Numbered from the stretch's first letter, positions 8,608 through 17,065 are shown. The stretch: DNA of 64,000 nucleotides from SIG459 sp045631645 (GCA_045631645.1 JAZQVC010000045.1:1-64000); one strand, 5' to 3'. Translations and numbers: made by a program. The notes: generated by a model from the sequence alone, not told the origin.

Positions 8608-8721
8608 CTGATTCTCCTTGATAAAATTATTACTCTAATTCTAAGCTTTTTTCGTCACAATTCAATGGGATTTTTTCACAAAAACAAAAATTTTATCGGG
8701 GAAAAAGCAAGCAAAAGTTCC

Positions 8722-8751
8722 TTGACAATTTTTGCGCGGCAGGGGTATAAT
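8722..8751 (+). promoter_or_regulatory. Promoter of the T-box/trpB transcript
   Basis: Consensus TTGACA (8722-8727) and TATAAT (8746-8751) with an 18-bp spacer. Transcription would begin near 8758, about 20 bases before the T-box. Confidence 0.8.
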
Positions 8752-8778
8752 CGACTAAAATAAATACTGTTTAAACCG

Positions 8779-9038
8779 ATGAAGTGGGAGTAAAGGCGGC
8801 TATGCTCTTCCAGAGAGTCCGGGATGCTGAGATCCGGGCAGAAAACAAACCGTCAAATGGGCCACGGAGGGCGCAGGGAAAGGTGGAAAAACCGAGTATT
8901 TTGCGACGCGGAGGCATGCGTCAGTTGCCGGGAATATGATGGTATTCCCATAAAGTGTGCGGCTTTAGGCCGCAAATCAAGGTGGCACCGCGGATTTATT
9001 CGTCCTTGACAGAACTAATTTCTGTCAGGGATTTTTTT
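8779..9038 (+). promoter_or_regulatory. T-box riboswitch, tryptophan specifier
   Basis: All main T-box elements are visible. The 5' GATGAAG...GAGTA of stem I begins near 8779. The AGAGAG distal-loop motif lies near 8813. A specifier bulge holds TGG (8858-8860, context AAATGGG), a tryptophan codon. The T-box sequence AAGGTGGCACCGCGG is at 8979-8993. The terminator stem CCTTGACAGAA/TTCTGTCAGGG (9004-9030) runs into seven T residues. Uncharged tRNA-Trp would pair with the specifier and T-box and prevent termination. The next gene, trpB, fits a tryptophan-starvation response. Confidence 0.92.
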
Positions 9039-9049
9039 GTTTTCATATG

Positions 9050-9227
9050 AGCCTGAGCCATACAATCCAAATCCGTTTCTGAAATCATATCCGTCGGCAT
9101 TGCTTCGTTATCGGCTTTTGAGGGGCACAAAGCCCATCTGCAAGCCTCTGGCCTTGTACTGCCTTAGTATATGACTTCAGAAATCTACGACTCCTGCAGA
9201 GCGGATTCGGATTATATATCTCAGGCT
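9050..9227 (+). repeat. 178-bp imperfect palindromic (MITE-like) element
   Basis: The ends are inverted repeats. The left arm AGCCTGAG..ATA.AATCC.AATCCG, then TTTCTGAA.TCATAT (9050-9090), matches the complement of 9164-9227, where the right arm carries an 18-base insertion. The middle has further small inverted repeats. It lies between the T-box terminator and trpB and is therefore transcribed when the T-box reads through. No coding capacity or transposase was seen, and no second copy was noticed in this window. Confidence 0.55.
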
Positions 9228-9242
9228 TGGGGAGGAAAGACT

Positions 9243-9278
9243 ATGATTTTGCTCACAAGACGATGGCGGCTTTTGTAA
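9243..9278 (+). CDS. Possible 11-residue leader peptide containing tryptophan
   Basis: An ATG at 9243, a few bases behind the strong ribosome site GGGGAGGAAAG, opens a micro-ORF encoding MILLTRRWRLL and ends at TAA 9278, 42 bp before trpB. A single Trp codon after two Arg codons would allow ribosome stalling during tryptophan starvation, but no clear alternative RNA structure or terminator follows, so this may be chance. Confidence 0.25.
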   Translation: MILLTRRWRLL

Positions 9279-9320
9279 GAAAATCAAAAACCACCAAACC
9301 AAAATAAAGGAGAATAAAAA

Positions 9321-10538
9321 ATGAACTTCAACGGCGTTGATTTTGATACTTATTTCAAGCACTATCCCGATAAGCAGGGCTTTTTCGGCAAATACGGCGG
9401 CTCTTTCGTCAATCCTGAGCTGCAGAAGGCTATGGACGAGATAACCGAAGCCTATTTCACCATCTGCAAATCCAGAAAATTCATAGCTGAGCTTCGCCGC
9501 ATCCGCAAGGAGTTTCAGGGTCGCCCCACCCCCATCTCCCATCTTGAGCGCCTGAGCAACTCCATCGGCAATGTTCAGCTTTACGCAAAGCGCGAGGATT
9601 TGAACCATTCCGGCGCACATAAGCTCAACCACTGCATGGGCGAAGCTCTTCTTGCCAAGTATATGGGCAAAAAGAGAGTCATAGCGGAAACCGGCGCAGG
9701 CCAGCACGGCGTTGCTCTTGCCACCGCTGCCGCTTATTTCGGTCTCCAGTGCGATATTTATATGGGCGCTGTTGATATCAAGAAGCAGGCTCCCAACGTT
9801 GCCAGAATGAAAATTCTGGGCGCAAATGTCATTGAAGTCACCGAAGGCCTCCAGACCCTCAAGGAAGCTGTTGACGCCGCCTTCGATGCCTACGCCAAGG
9901 ACTATAAGGACTCCATCTATTGCATAGGTTCTGTCCTCGGCCCTCACCCCTTCCCTCTGATGGTTCGCGACTTCCAGAGCATCGTGGGCATAGAGGCGAG
10001 GGAGCAGTTCACCGGCATGACGGGCGAGCTTCCTGATGCCGTTGTCGCCTGCGTTGGTGGCGGAAGCAATGCGGCTGGTATGTTCGCGGGCTTCCTCAAT
10101 GATCCCGTTGAAATCTACGGCGTTGAGCCTCTGGGACGCGGCCCCAAACTTGGCGACCATGCCGCCAGCCTGAAGTTCGGCACCGAGGGCATTATGCACG
10201 GCTTCAACTCCATTATGCTCAAGGACGAAAACGGCGAGCCCGCTCCCGTTTACTCTGTGGCCAGCGGTCTGGATTATCCCTCCTCCGGCCCCGAGCATGC
10301 CTTCCTCCACGAACTTGGCAGAGTTAAATACGATGTTGTGGACGATGAAGAGACCATCGACGCTTTCTATAAGCTTGCCCGCATGGAGGGTATCATCCCC
10401 GCCATCGAGAGCGCCCATGCCGTTGCCTTCGCAATGCGCCTTGCCAAGGAAATGGATCATGGCTCCATCCTCATCAACCTCTCCGGTCGCGGAGACAAGG
10501 ATATGGACTATGTCATCGAAAACTACGGCATAAGATAA
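9321..10538 (+). CDS. trpB: Tryptophan synthase beta chain (stand-alone)
   Basis: A 405-residue PLP enzyme that makes L-tryptophan from indole (or indole-glycerol-phosphate with TrpA) and serine. It has the TrpB core [14 protein letters not shown] with the PLP lysine at Lys101, ETGAGQHG (substrate loop), the PLP phosphate loop GGGSNAAG, and [14 protein letters not shown] near the end. Its features match the common TrpB1 class. It starts behind AAAGGAG. It stands alone: no trpA or other trp gene is adjacent, so it may use free indole, or TrpA may be encoded elsewhere. Expression is under the tryptophan T-box at 8779-9038. Confidence 0.95.
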   Translation: MNFNGVDFDTYFKHYPDKQGFFGKYGGSFVNPELQKAMDEITEAYFTICKSRKFIAELRRIRKEFQGRPTPISHLERLSNSIGNVQLYAKREDLNHSGAHKLNHCMGEALLAKYMGKKRVIAETGAGQHGVALATAAAYFGLQCDIYMGAVDIKKQAPNVARMKILGANVIEVTEGLQTLKEAVDAAFDAYAKDYKDSIYCIGSVLGPHPFPLMVRDFQSIVGIEAREQFTGMTGELPDAVVACVGGGSNAAGMFAGFLNDPVEIYGVEPLGRGPKLGDHAASLKFGTEGIMHGFNSIMLKDENGEPAPVYSVASGLDYPSSGPEHAFLHELGRVKYDVVDDEETIDAFYKLARMEGIIPAIESAHAVAFAMRLAKEMDHGSILINLSGRGDKDMDYVIENYGIR

Positions 10539-10553
10539 ATGCGAAATCAAAGA

Positions 10554-10583
10554 AAGCGCATCTTCCTTGCGGAAGATGCGCTT
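10554..10583 (+). terminator. Terminator of trpB
   Basis: A perfect 13-bp stem (AAGCGCATCTTCC / GGAAGATGCGCTT) with loop TTGC, 16 bp after the trpB stop. The T tract is weak (GTGCTTTATT). Confidence 0.7.
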
Positions 10584-10649
10584 AGTGCTTTATTGTCGGT
10601 TTGTCGAGCTTTCTAAAGAGTAGGTTATCTCGGCATGATACTTTGAATG

Positions 10650-11708
10650 TTATGCACCGTTTTCGACGGAGAACGGGACTTCGGATGTCGCAACATGATC
10701 ATAGAAAGAGTAACAGGGACCGCCAAGCTCCATATAGTAATAAACCCGTACCTGTCTGATATTAAGCAGAAAATCCAGTCTGTCAAGGTTTTGTGCCTCG
10801 GCGGGAAGGTCGGATGCCCTGATTAAGATGTTGCCGCTGTGAGCATAGGAATCGTTACTGTCCATGTTCTGCTGACCGGTAGGACCGAGGTCTGTGCCGT
10901 CTGCCATCTTTATGTGATCCCCAACGTAAACGATACTCTGAACGACTCCGAGATGACCGGTTTCCCGCAATGTTTTCCATGCTGCCTCATATTCTTTGGG
11001 GCTCAAGTTATTTTCCAGCCACCAGTCGAATTCAATTGCGCTCAAATGGCGAAAATCGCATTCTTTGGCGTAATCTGTGCGATTATTAATATAAAGGTCA
11101 TAGATCTCCTGCATCATACCTTCTTCAAGAAGCACATCGATATCGTCATTTCCCGTGACATCCGAAAAAAAGGCTACATTACTGATTTTTTTCATCAACT
11201 CATCGTCCGGCTCATAACCGACAACTATGTCAGGAACATTTTCATAAAGATTAACACCGATAAGCAGAGTCTCCCCATTATAATATCTCTCGGAGAGCGT
11301 GACGGAACTGTCATCAAACTCCGGAAGAGTTGCTTTTTCCGCTTGGGGCTGCACTTCATTCATATACTGCTCTGCGGCTTCATAGAGCTCTGCCTGCTCC
11401 TGACTATAGGCGGCATATTGATCTTCCATCTCCGCAAACTCAGGAGAGGTAAAGTTTCCTCCGGATAACCGATTCTGCCAATACTGCATTTCTTTGTTGA
11501 ACATCGGAGCAAGCCATCCTGCAGCAAAGGCTGTGACTCCAAGCGCAAAAACCAGCACTGCAGCAAGCGCAAGTATAATAATCTTTTTTTTCTTCATATG
11601 AACGATCCTTTCTGGGTCTTGTATGGCAACGGGACGAAAGACCGCCGCTTCGCTGATATAATTATCAGCCAGACCGTTCAGCATCAAAGTGATCGTTTCC
11701 CGATTCAT
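10650..11708 (-). CDS. Membrane anti-sigma factor, DUF4179-like
   Basis: A 352-residue single-pass membrane protein with about 38 cytoplasmic residues, one helix (about 41-62, IIILALAAVLVFALGVTAF) and a ~290-residue outside domain rich in acidic and aromatic residues. Its ATG overlaps the stop of the ECF sigma gene by 4 bp (ATGA), the normal arrangement of a sigma/anti-sigma pair. The short cytoplasmic part would hold the sigma factor at the membrane until a cell-surface signal releases it. The family resemblance (DUF4179-type) rests on architecture and on the N-terminal pattern. Confidence 0.7.
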   Translation of the reverse strand: MNRETITLMLNGLADNYISEAAVFRPVAIQDPERIVHMKKKKIIILALAAVLVFALGVTAFAAGWLAPMFNKEMQYWQNRLSGGNFTSPEFAEMEDQYAAYSQEQAELYEAAEQYMNEVQPQAEKATLPEFDDSSVTLSERYYNGETLLIGVNLYENVPDIVVGYEPDDELMKKISNVAFFSDVTGNDDIDVLLEEGMMQEIYDLYINNRTDYAKECDFRHLSAIEFDWWLENNLSPKEYEAAWKTLRETGHLGVVQSIVYVGDHIKMADGTDLGPTGQQNMDSNDSYAHSGNILIRASDLPAEAQNLDRLDFLLNIRQVRVYYYMELGGPCYSFYDHVATSEVPFSVENGA

Positions 11709-12262
11709 ACAAGAAATCCCTCCTTTTCAAGATAAAGTTTGAGTTTTTCTCTTATACGGAAAAGGCGGACAGTCACACTGTTGGCAGTTGAATGTGCCAT
11801 TTTGGCAATGTCCTGAACTGGATCCGAATACCAGTAACGGCGTGTAAAAATAAATCTGTCGGAATAATTCAAGGTGGAAATAAAGCCGTTGATCGCAGCC
11901 GCAAGTTCATGAGCCTCATATGATTTTTCCACGCTGCCGTTATCTGATAGATATTCCTCCAATTCATCTAGCGCAAGGTCATATTGGCTGTTTCGCTTCT
12001 TCGCCGAGTTGCTGTGATACTTCGTTGTTGCAAGATTGCGCGCGATCTTGCAGACAAATGTCCGCAGCGGTGACGGTCTATGAGGCGGGATGGCATTCCA
12101 TGTCCCGAGATATGTATCGTTTACGCATTCCTCGGTATCCTGCTCGTTCCCGAGAATGTTCCATGCTACTTTCGCCACAGCATTGCCGTGACTTTTGGCA
12201 AGCTCGGCAATCGCCTGCTCTGAGCGCTCAAAAAACAGGCTAATGATCTCTGTGTCTGTCAT
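11705..12262 (-). CDS. ECF-type RNA polymerase sigma factor
   Basis: A 185-residue protein with sigma-70 region 2 (LGNEQDTEECVNDTYLGTWN, then TFVCKIARNLATTKY) and region 4 (IAKMAHSTANSVTVRLFRIR as the helix-turn-helix). Size and layout are those of extracytoplasmic-function sigma factors. It is translationally coupled to the downstream membrane anti-sigma factor. These pairs usually respond to envelope stress such as cell-wall antibiotics or acid and autoregulate. No clear recognition promoter could be assigned upstream. Confidence 0.9.
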   Translation of the reverse strand: MTDTEIISLFFERSEQAIAELAKSHGNAVAKVAWNILGNEQDTEECVNDTYLGTWNAIPPHRPSPLRTFVCKIARNLATTKYHSNSAKKRNSQYDLALDELEEYLSDNGSVEKSYEAHELAAAINGFISTLNYSDRFIFTRRYWYSDPVQDIAKMAHSTANSVTVRLFRIREKLKLYLEKEGFLV

Positions 12263-12344
12263 AAGCTGTCACCTCTTTCCGTTTCACTTATATACTACGG
12301 ATTCAAGTGGGGATATTAACGAGAATAACATATTTTTGTATCAA

Positions 12345-12374
12345 AACAAAAAACCTCCCTCTGACGAGGGAGGT
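12345..12374 (-). terminator. Terminator of the flavodoxin-family gene
   Basis: A perfect 9-bp stem (ACCTCCCTC / GAGGGAGGT) with loop TGAC. On the minus strand it runs into TTTTTTG. A second small palindrome (TTCGCC TAA GGCGAA) lies just before it. Confidence 0.75.
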
Positions 12375-12441
12375 GGATTCGCCTAAGGCGAAGACGAAGG
12401 GAGAGAAACGGCGGACTACGATGCACAAATGCCCTTGTGCA

Positions 12442-13005
12442 TCAATCAAACAGCATCTTGCCCGCATGCTCGGCCTTTTCAAGAAGCTCTGGTCTTTCCT
12501 TCACTGCGCCTATTTCGTTGGAGAGGGTGCAGACTATGGTTTCCTTGATTTTCAAACCCATGGCACCCAGCGCGAAGTTTGTGAGGTCTATGCCCTTGCG
12601 GAATTCATCAGGGAAGGGAGAACCCTGAGAATATATGGCAACGGTATCCTTTTTGGGGATGCGGAGGGTGTACTGACCGTTTTCGCCCGCAAGGAGAATA
12701 TAGCCGCGGTGTATGAAAGTGGTGACGGTGCTGCAGGCGGTGCCGAAAAATACAGGTATGGAGATGACCACCTTGTCGGCTTCGGTGATGGCATCGATAA
12801 GGCTCTGAAAATCGTCCTTATGTACGCAGACATTGCCGTTGCGGCGGCAGACGAAACAGCCCTTGCAGTGGGCTATTTCCATGTCGGCAAGATAGAATTT
12901 TTTGATTTCAACATCCTCGGGGATGGCGTTGAGAAGCACATCGGTGAGATGGGCGGAGTTTCCGTTTTTTCTGTGGCTTCCGTAGATGGCAACAACTTTT
13001 TTCAT
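12442..13005 (-). CDS. Flavodoxin-family NAD(P)H-dependent oxidoreductase
   Basis: A 187-residue protein with the FMN loop (MKKVVAIYGSHRKNGNSAHL) and the cysteine motif HCKGCFVCRRNGNVCVHKDDF seen in iron-sulfur-flavoprotein-like reductases. It probably binds FMN and perhaps an iron-sulfur cluster or uses the cysteines for redox chemistry. Monocistronic, starting behind AAAGGAG, with its own minus-strand promoter and terminator. It is a shorter relative of the protein at 893-1882, without the C-terminal zinc ribbon. Physiological substrate unknown. Confidence 0.82.
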   Translation of the reverse strand: MKKVVAIYGSHRKNGNSAHLTDVLLNAIPEDVEIKKFYLADMEIAHCKGCFVCRRNGNVCVHKDDFQSLIDAITEADKVVISIPVFFGTACSTVTTFIHRGYILLAGENGQYTLRIPKKDTVAIYSQGSPFPDEFRKGIDLTNFALGAMGLKIKETIVCTLSNEIGAVKERPELLEKAEHAGKMLFD

Positions 13006-13034
13006 ATTCGCGGTCTCCTTTTTTGTTTGGGGAT

Positions 13035-13064
13035 ATTATATCATTATGGATGAGGAAAAATCAA
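13035..13064 (-). promoter_or_regulatory. Promoter of the flavodoxin-family gene
   Basis: Minus strand TTGATT (13059-13064), an 18-bp spacer and TATAAT (13035-13040), placed about 30 bp before the gene start. Confidence 0.5.
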
Positions 13065-13072
13065 TTTTTCTG

Positions 13073-13101
13073 TTCCAAAATTGCGGACTTTGCGTTATAA
13101 T
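13073..13101 (+). promoter_or_regulatory. Promoter of nadE
   Basis: A perfect TATAAT (13096-13101) lies 35 bp before nadE. The -35 (TTCCAA, 13073-13078, 17-bp spacer) is poor. Confidence 0.45.
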
Positions 13102-13135
13102 ATAGTTGTGAAAATTTGAGCATAGGGGCGAGATT

Positions 13136-13864
13136 ATGAGAGATTATAAACAGGAATTTGAAAAGCGCGTGGAATTCATCCGCGGTCTTGTTGAGCAAAG
13201 CCATACAAACGGCATAATATTCGGCAACAGCGGCGGCAAGGACTGCGCCCTTGTGGGCATCCTCTGCAAGGCTGCCTGTGAGAACACCGTGGGTGTTATC
13301 ATGCCCTGCGCCAGCAAGCGCAACTTCGGCTCCGACTATGAGGACGGAATGGCTGTTGCGGAAAAATACGGCATCGAGACCCGCGTTGTGGACCTTACCG
13401 CAGTGCGCGAAGCTGAGCTTGCCGCCCTTGCAACAGTAACGGAGATGACTCCTGCCTCCACCGCAAATATTGCTCCCCGTCTGCGTATGACTACCCTTTA
13501 CTCCATCGGCGGCAGCGAGAATCTGCTTGTTGCCGGAACGGGCAACCGCAGTGAGCGCTATATGGGCTATTTCACCAAGTGGGGCGACGGCGCCTTTGAC
13601 TTTGACCCCATTGCGGATTTGACCGTCACCGAGGTTTATGAATTTCTGGAATATCTGGATGCTCCCCGTTCCATAATTGAAAAAGCCCCCTCCGCAGGTC
13701 TTTTCGAAGGTCAGACTGATGAACAGGAAATGGGCGTCACTTATAAGGCAATCGACGAATATCTCCTGACTGGCAAAGCAAATGAAAAGGATAAGGCCAT
13801 TATTGACCGCTATCATTCCCGTTCCGCCCATAAGCTTGTGCCTGCCGTTATTTACGAAAACTGA
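13136..13864 (+). CDS. nadE: NH3-dependent NAD+ synthetase
   Basis: A 242-residue enzyme for the last step of NAD synthesis (deamido-NAD + ATP + ammonia to NAD+). The PP-loop reads NSGGKDC (residues about 32-38), where most family members have SGGxDS, so the usual Ser is Cys here. GTGNRSERYMGYFTKWGDG is the typical deamido-NAD/ATP site and LTVTEVYEFLEYL a conserved helix. Length fits the ammonia-only form without a glutaminase domain. It starts behind AGGGGCG and lies 89 bp upstream of guaA, which has its own promoter. Confidence 0.92.
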   Translation: MRDYKQEFEKRVEFIRGLVEQSHTNGIIFGNSGGKDCALVGILCKAACENTVGVIMPCASKRNFGSDYEDGMAVAEKYGIETRVVDLTAVREAELAALATVTEMTPASTANIAPRLRMTTLYSIGGSENLLVAGTGNRSERYMGYFTKWGDGAFDFDPIADLTVTEVYEFLEYLDAPRSIIEKAPSAGLFEGQTDEQEMGVTYKAIDEYLLTGKANEKDKAIIDRYHSRSAHKLVPAVIYEN

Positions 13865-13883
13865 ATTTTTTCTGAAAAAAATA

Positions 13884-13912
13884 TTGTCAGAGAAAAATAA
13901 TGGTTGTATAAT
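13884..13912 (+). promoter_or_regulatory. Promoter of guaA
   Basis: TTGTCA (13884-13889), a 17-bp spacer and TATAAT (13907-13912), ending 41 bp before the guaA start. Confidence 0.75.
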
Positions 13913-13953
13913 TTATTTCCGTTGAAACAAATCTTTTTTGGAGGGATAAATAT

Positions 13954-14952
13954 ATGTCTAACGTACGTCCCGAAAGCATGGAGCGCATCACTACTCCCGC
14001 TCTGGCTGAGGCATTTATTGAGGAACAGATTGCCGCTGTCCGCGAGCAGGTTGGCGATAAGAAGGTTCTGCTGGCTCTTAGCGGCGGTGTTGATTCTTCC
14101 GTCGTTGCCGCTCTGCTTATCAAGGCTATAGGCAAGCAGCTCGTCTGCGTCCATGTAAACCACGGTCTCATGCGCAAGAATGAGTCCGAAAGCGTTATCA
14201 AGATGTTCAAGGATGGCCTCGATGCCAACCTGATTTATGTTGATGCCACCGACCATTTCCTCGGTCTGCTGGCAGGTGTTTCCGACCCCGAGAGCAAGCG
14301 CAAGATTATCGGCAAGGAATTCATCACCGTATTCGCAGATGAAGCCCGCAAGCTGGAGGGCATTTCCTTCCTGGCTCAGGGTACCATTTATCCCGACATT
14401 CTGGAGTCCATCAAGGCTGCCGAGGGTAAGAAGGCCGTTAAGTCCCATCATAACGTGGGCGGTCTGCCCGAGGATCTGCAGTTTGAACTGGTTGAGCCCA
14501 TCAAGCTGCTCTTCAAGGACGAAGTCCGCGTTGTCGGCGAAGCTCTTGGCCTGCCCCACAGCATGGTCTATCGTCAGCCCTTCCCCGGCCCCGGCCTTGG
14601 CGTACGCTGCCTTGGTGCCATCACTCGCGACCGTCTCCACGCTCTCCGCGAAGCTGATGCCATTCTCCGCGAGGAGTTCGACCTCTGCGGCCTGAACGAA
14701 AAGGTATGGCAGTATTTCATCGCTATTCCCGATATCAAGAGCGTTGGCGTTAAGGATGAAAGCCGCTATGAAGGCTGGCCTGCCATCATCCGCGCCGTCA
14801 ACACCAAGGACGCAATGAGCGCCACTATCGAGGAGATCCCCTACGAGATTCTCCACAAGATAACCTATCGCATCACCCACGAGGTTGAAGGCATCAACCG
14901 CGTTCTTCTGGACCTCACGCCCAAGCCCATCGGCACCATCGAATGGGAATAA
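13954..14952 (+). CDS. guaA: GMP synthase ATP-pyrophosphatase subunit (no glutaminase domain)
   Basis: A 332-residue protein matching only the C-terminal part of GMP synthase. It has the PP-loop LALSGGVDSSVVA (residues about 40-52), the XMP-binding end (RQPFPGPGLGVRCLG) and the terminal KPIGTIEWE of GuaA. The ~190-residue N-terminal class-I glutamine amidotransferase domain of ordinary bacterial GuaA is absent. The protein has its own start behind TGGAGGG and its own promoter. It must use free ammonia or a separate glutaminase subunit, as in archaeal two-subunit enzymes. No such subunit is in the window. It converts XMP to GMP. Confidence 0.92.
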   Translation: MSNVRPESMERITTPALAEAFIEEQIAAVREQVGDKKVLLALSGGVDSSVVAALLIKAIGKQLVCVHVNHGLMRKNESESVIKMFKDGLDANLIYVDATDHFLGLLAGVSDPESKRKIIGKEFITVFADEARKLEGISFLAQGTIYPDILESIKAAEGKKAVKSHHNVGGLPEDLQFELVEPIKLLFKDEVRVVGEALGLPHSMVYRQPFPGPGLGVRCLGAITRDRLHALREADAILREEFDLCGLNEKVWQYFIAIPDIKSVGVKDESRYEGWPAIIRAVNTKDAMSATIEEIPYEILHKITYRITHEVEGINRVLLDLTPKPIGTIEWE

Positions 14953-14967
14953 TCACATATTGACTAT

Positions 14968-15006
14968 AAGTGGTCTGAAATCTCCCGATTTTAGACCACT
15001 TTTTGT
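14968..15006 (+). terminator. Terminator of guaA
   Basis: AAGTGGTCT / AGACCACTT arms (14968-14976, 14993-15001) followed by TTTTTGTTTTTG, 16 bp after the stop. Confidence 0.9.
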
Positions 15007-15183
15007 TTTTGCGTTGAGGTATTTATATCGGCAATGATAAGATTTTGATAAGTGTTTTCGCGTTTGCTATACACCGCGCATCTGACAGACTATCCTGCGG
15101 TATATCTAAAAAAATGATAGAAATTCTTACATCCTGCTTGTATAATACGGTTAGACAGACTTAAACTTGGCAAAGGAGCAGTT

Positions 15184-15636
15184 ATGACAAAGCATCAGTA
15201 TCTTACCTTGAGAGAAGCGCCCGAATGGATGTTGCCTGCTGCCGAATGGTTTCACAGCAAGTGGCGTGTTCCCACGAAGGCTTATCTGGAGTGCATGGAG
15301 GCATATCTGCATAAGGAAACAGAATACGGATGGTATCTGTGTTTGAATGATAATCAGATTATTGGCGGATTGGGTGTCATTGAAAACGATTTTCATGACA
15401 GAAAAGACCTGACGCCCAATGTTTGCGCTGTTTTCACAGATGAAAAATTCCGCTGTCAGGGCATTGCAGGAAATTTGCTGAATATGGCAGTGGAGGATTT
15501 GCGCGCCAAGGGTATTTCTCCTGTCTATTTGGTCACCGACCACACCGGTTTCTATGAAAGATACGGATGGGAATTCTTGTGCATGGTGCAAGGTGATGGC
15601 GAACCTGATATGACAAGAATGTACATTCACAGATAA
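15184..15636 (+). CDS. GNAT-family N-acetyltransferase
   Basis: A 150-residue protein with the GNAT fold. Strand and helix segments run through IIGGLGVIENDF, the acetyl-CoA loop is in FRCQGIAGNLLNMAVEDL (Q/R-x-x-G-x-A form), and a GFYERYGWEF C-terminal signature follows. It transfers acetyl from acetyl-CoA to an unknown amine. It starts at ATG 15184 behind AAAGGAG. A good -10 (TATAAT, 15141-15146) is present, but no clear -35. Monocistronic. Confidence 0.88.
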   Translation: MTKHQYLTLREAPEWMLPAAEWFHSKWRVPTKAYLECMEAYLHKETEYGWYLCLNDNQIIGGLGVIENDFHDRKDLTPNVCAVFTDEKFRCQGIAGNLLNMAVEDLRAKGISPVYLVTDHTGFYERYGWEFLCMVQGDGEPDMTRMYIHR

Positions 15637-15778
15637 ATTGTTTACCGGACTTGAACTTCTCCTCGACTCGCCTGCGTCGAATGAGAATAATATCTATTGG
15701 CTTACAAGTGACCGAAAACCCTTGTAAATCAGGACTTTCGGGCGAATTATACTATTGAGAAAACAGGAGTTTGAAAAA

Positions 15779-17065
15779 ATGAAAAAACAGTTTGTTGCAA
15801 TCGCCTTGATTTTGATATTGCTCTGCAGTGCATGCGCTTCCGAGCCGGAAAGCAGCCCCGCCTCTCCGGTGCTGCCGGAAGTTTCTGCACCGGTAACGCC
15901 GGAAATTGTGGAGACAGAGCCCCTGCAAGCAGGAATATATACTTTCCGCAACAAGGAAACAGGCTTATATCTTTCCCATCAGGACGGAAACCTCATATTA
16001 AGCGAAACACCTGCCAACTGGGCGCTGAAGGAGTTTTCCGCCGGAGTTTTTTACATATATGCCCATGACACGGAGCTTCTGCTGGATATTGATAATGCCT
16101 ATGTGGCAAACGGGCAGAAGATCAAGCTCTGGACCGCCACCGGATATGATGTTCAGCGATGGAACATTGCAGGAAACGCTAACGGCTCATATTCCGTTTT
16201 ATATAGCGGAGACAATATGTATTGTCTGGGATTTGACGGCGAAAACGCCCAGCTTCAGTTTCGCAGCGACGATAACGCCATGCAGGAGTGGGAAGCAGTT
16301 GACGTGAGCGACACGATCCCTAAAAATTACCTCTCCTATAAAAGCGAGGGAGGAATTATTGAACTGCAGCTCCCCCTTGATATTCTGAACGTTACCTCAG
16401 AGTCACGCCTTTTGCAGTGGGCAAACGAACTGGAAATTGTATATTACACATACTATGAACTGACCGGCTTCATTCCCTACGAAAAAATCATTGTAGAGGC
16501 CTATAAGCCTTGCGAATATTTTGCATATGTGACCGATAACTGCAATGTTATCCGCTTCAACAATGCCTATATTTACGAGGAAATGTCAAAGATGGCCGCC
16601 CGTGACAGTGACTGGAATTTCTGCGTGCTTCACGAAATGGGACATATGTTTGATTGCCAGAGACCATGGAACTTTGAAGCGGAAGTTATGACGGATTTCA
16701 AGCTGGCCTATGTGATGGAGAGAAACGGCGCTTCCGCCGCTCCCTCGGAATTTTCCGCATCCGAGGTTTTTTGCGGCGCGGAGATTATTAAGGCCTATGA
16801 CAGATTGGGCTCCGGTTTTTCTTATCAGTATGATGTTTACTCCATTGCCCAAAGATTTCTGGAAATCAAAAATGAAATCGGCTGGGAGCCATTTATAGCA
16901 ACCTTCCACCACATGCAGGAAAATGAAGCCGACTATGCAGGGGCAACAAAACTGCAGAGACTTGAAAACTTTGTCTCTCTGGTGTCCGGATACAGCGGCA
17001 CCGATATCAAGGCTTATTTCACCGCTGATGAATGGAACACTATCCTCGGCAAAATCGGCAACTAA
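15779..17065 (+). CDS. Lipoprotein with ricin-like lectin domain and M60-like (HExxH) metallopeptidase domain
   Basis: A 428-residue secreted lipoprotein. The start at ATG 15779 (behind ACAGGAG) gives a signal peptide ending in lipobox LCSAC (lipidated Cys about 19). Residues about 45-180 look like a beta-trefoil ricin-type lectin (GIYTFRNKETGLYLS, GQKIKLWTATGYDVQRWNI). The second half has the zinc site HEMGHMFD (His285-Glu286, His289) followed by NFEAE, as in M60/enhancin-like peptidases that cleave glycoproteins such as mucins. It lies 69 bp before the histidine kinase and may be co-transcribed. Assignment to M60 rests on the motif and the pairing with a lectin domain. Confidence 0.72.
   Translation: MKKQFVAIALILILLCSACASEPESSPASPVLPEVSAPVTPEIVETEPLQAGIYTFRNKETGLYLSHQDGNLILSETPANWALKEFSAGVFYIYAHDTELLLDIDNAYVANGQKIKLWTATGYDVQRWNIAGNANGSYSVLYSGDNMYCLGFDGENAQLQFRSDDNAMQEWEAVDVSDTIPKNYLSYKSEGGIIELQLPLDILNVTSESRLLQWANELEIVYYTYYELTGFIPYEKIIVEAYKPCEYFAYVTDNCNVIRFNNAYIYEEMSKMAARDSDWNFCVLHEMGHMFDCQRPWNFEAEVMTDFKLAYVMERNGASAAPSEFSASEVFCGAEIIKAYDRLGSGFSYQYDVYSIAQRFLEIKNEIGWEPFIATFHHMQENEADYAGATKLQRLENFVSLVSGYSGTDIKAYFTADEWNTILGKIGN

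Noticed and set aside
8824..9009. A 61-codon open frame
   Set aside because: It lies within the T-box RNA, crosses its conserved elements and has no ribosome site.
9039..9320. Palindromic element considered as an insertion sequence
   Set aside because: No transposase frame and only 178 bp. It is listed as a repeat instead.
15650..15690. Small palindrome TCGAC-TCGCCT-GCGTCGA after the acetyltransferase gene, considered as a terminator
   Set aside because: No T tract on either strand and the stem is short. Similar small palindromes near 12379 and 25 hint at dispersed repeats, but the copies are too different to call a family.
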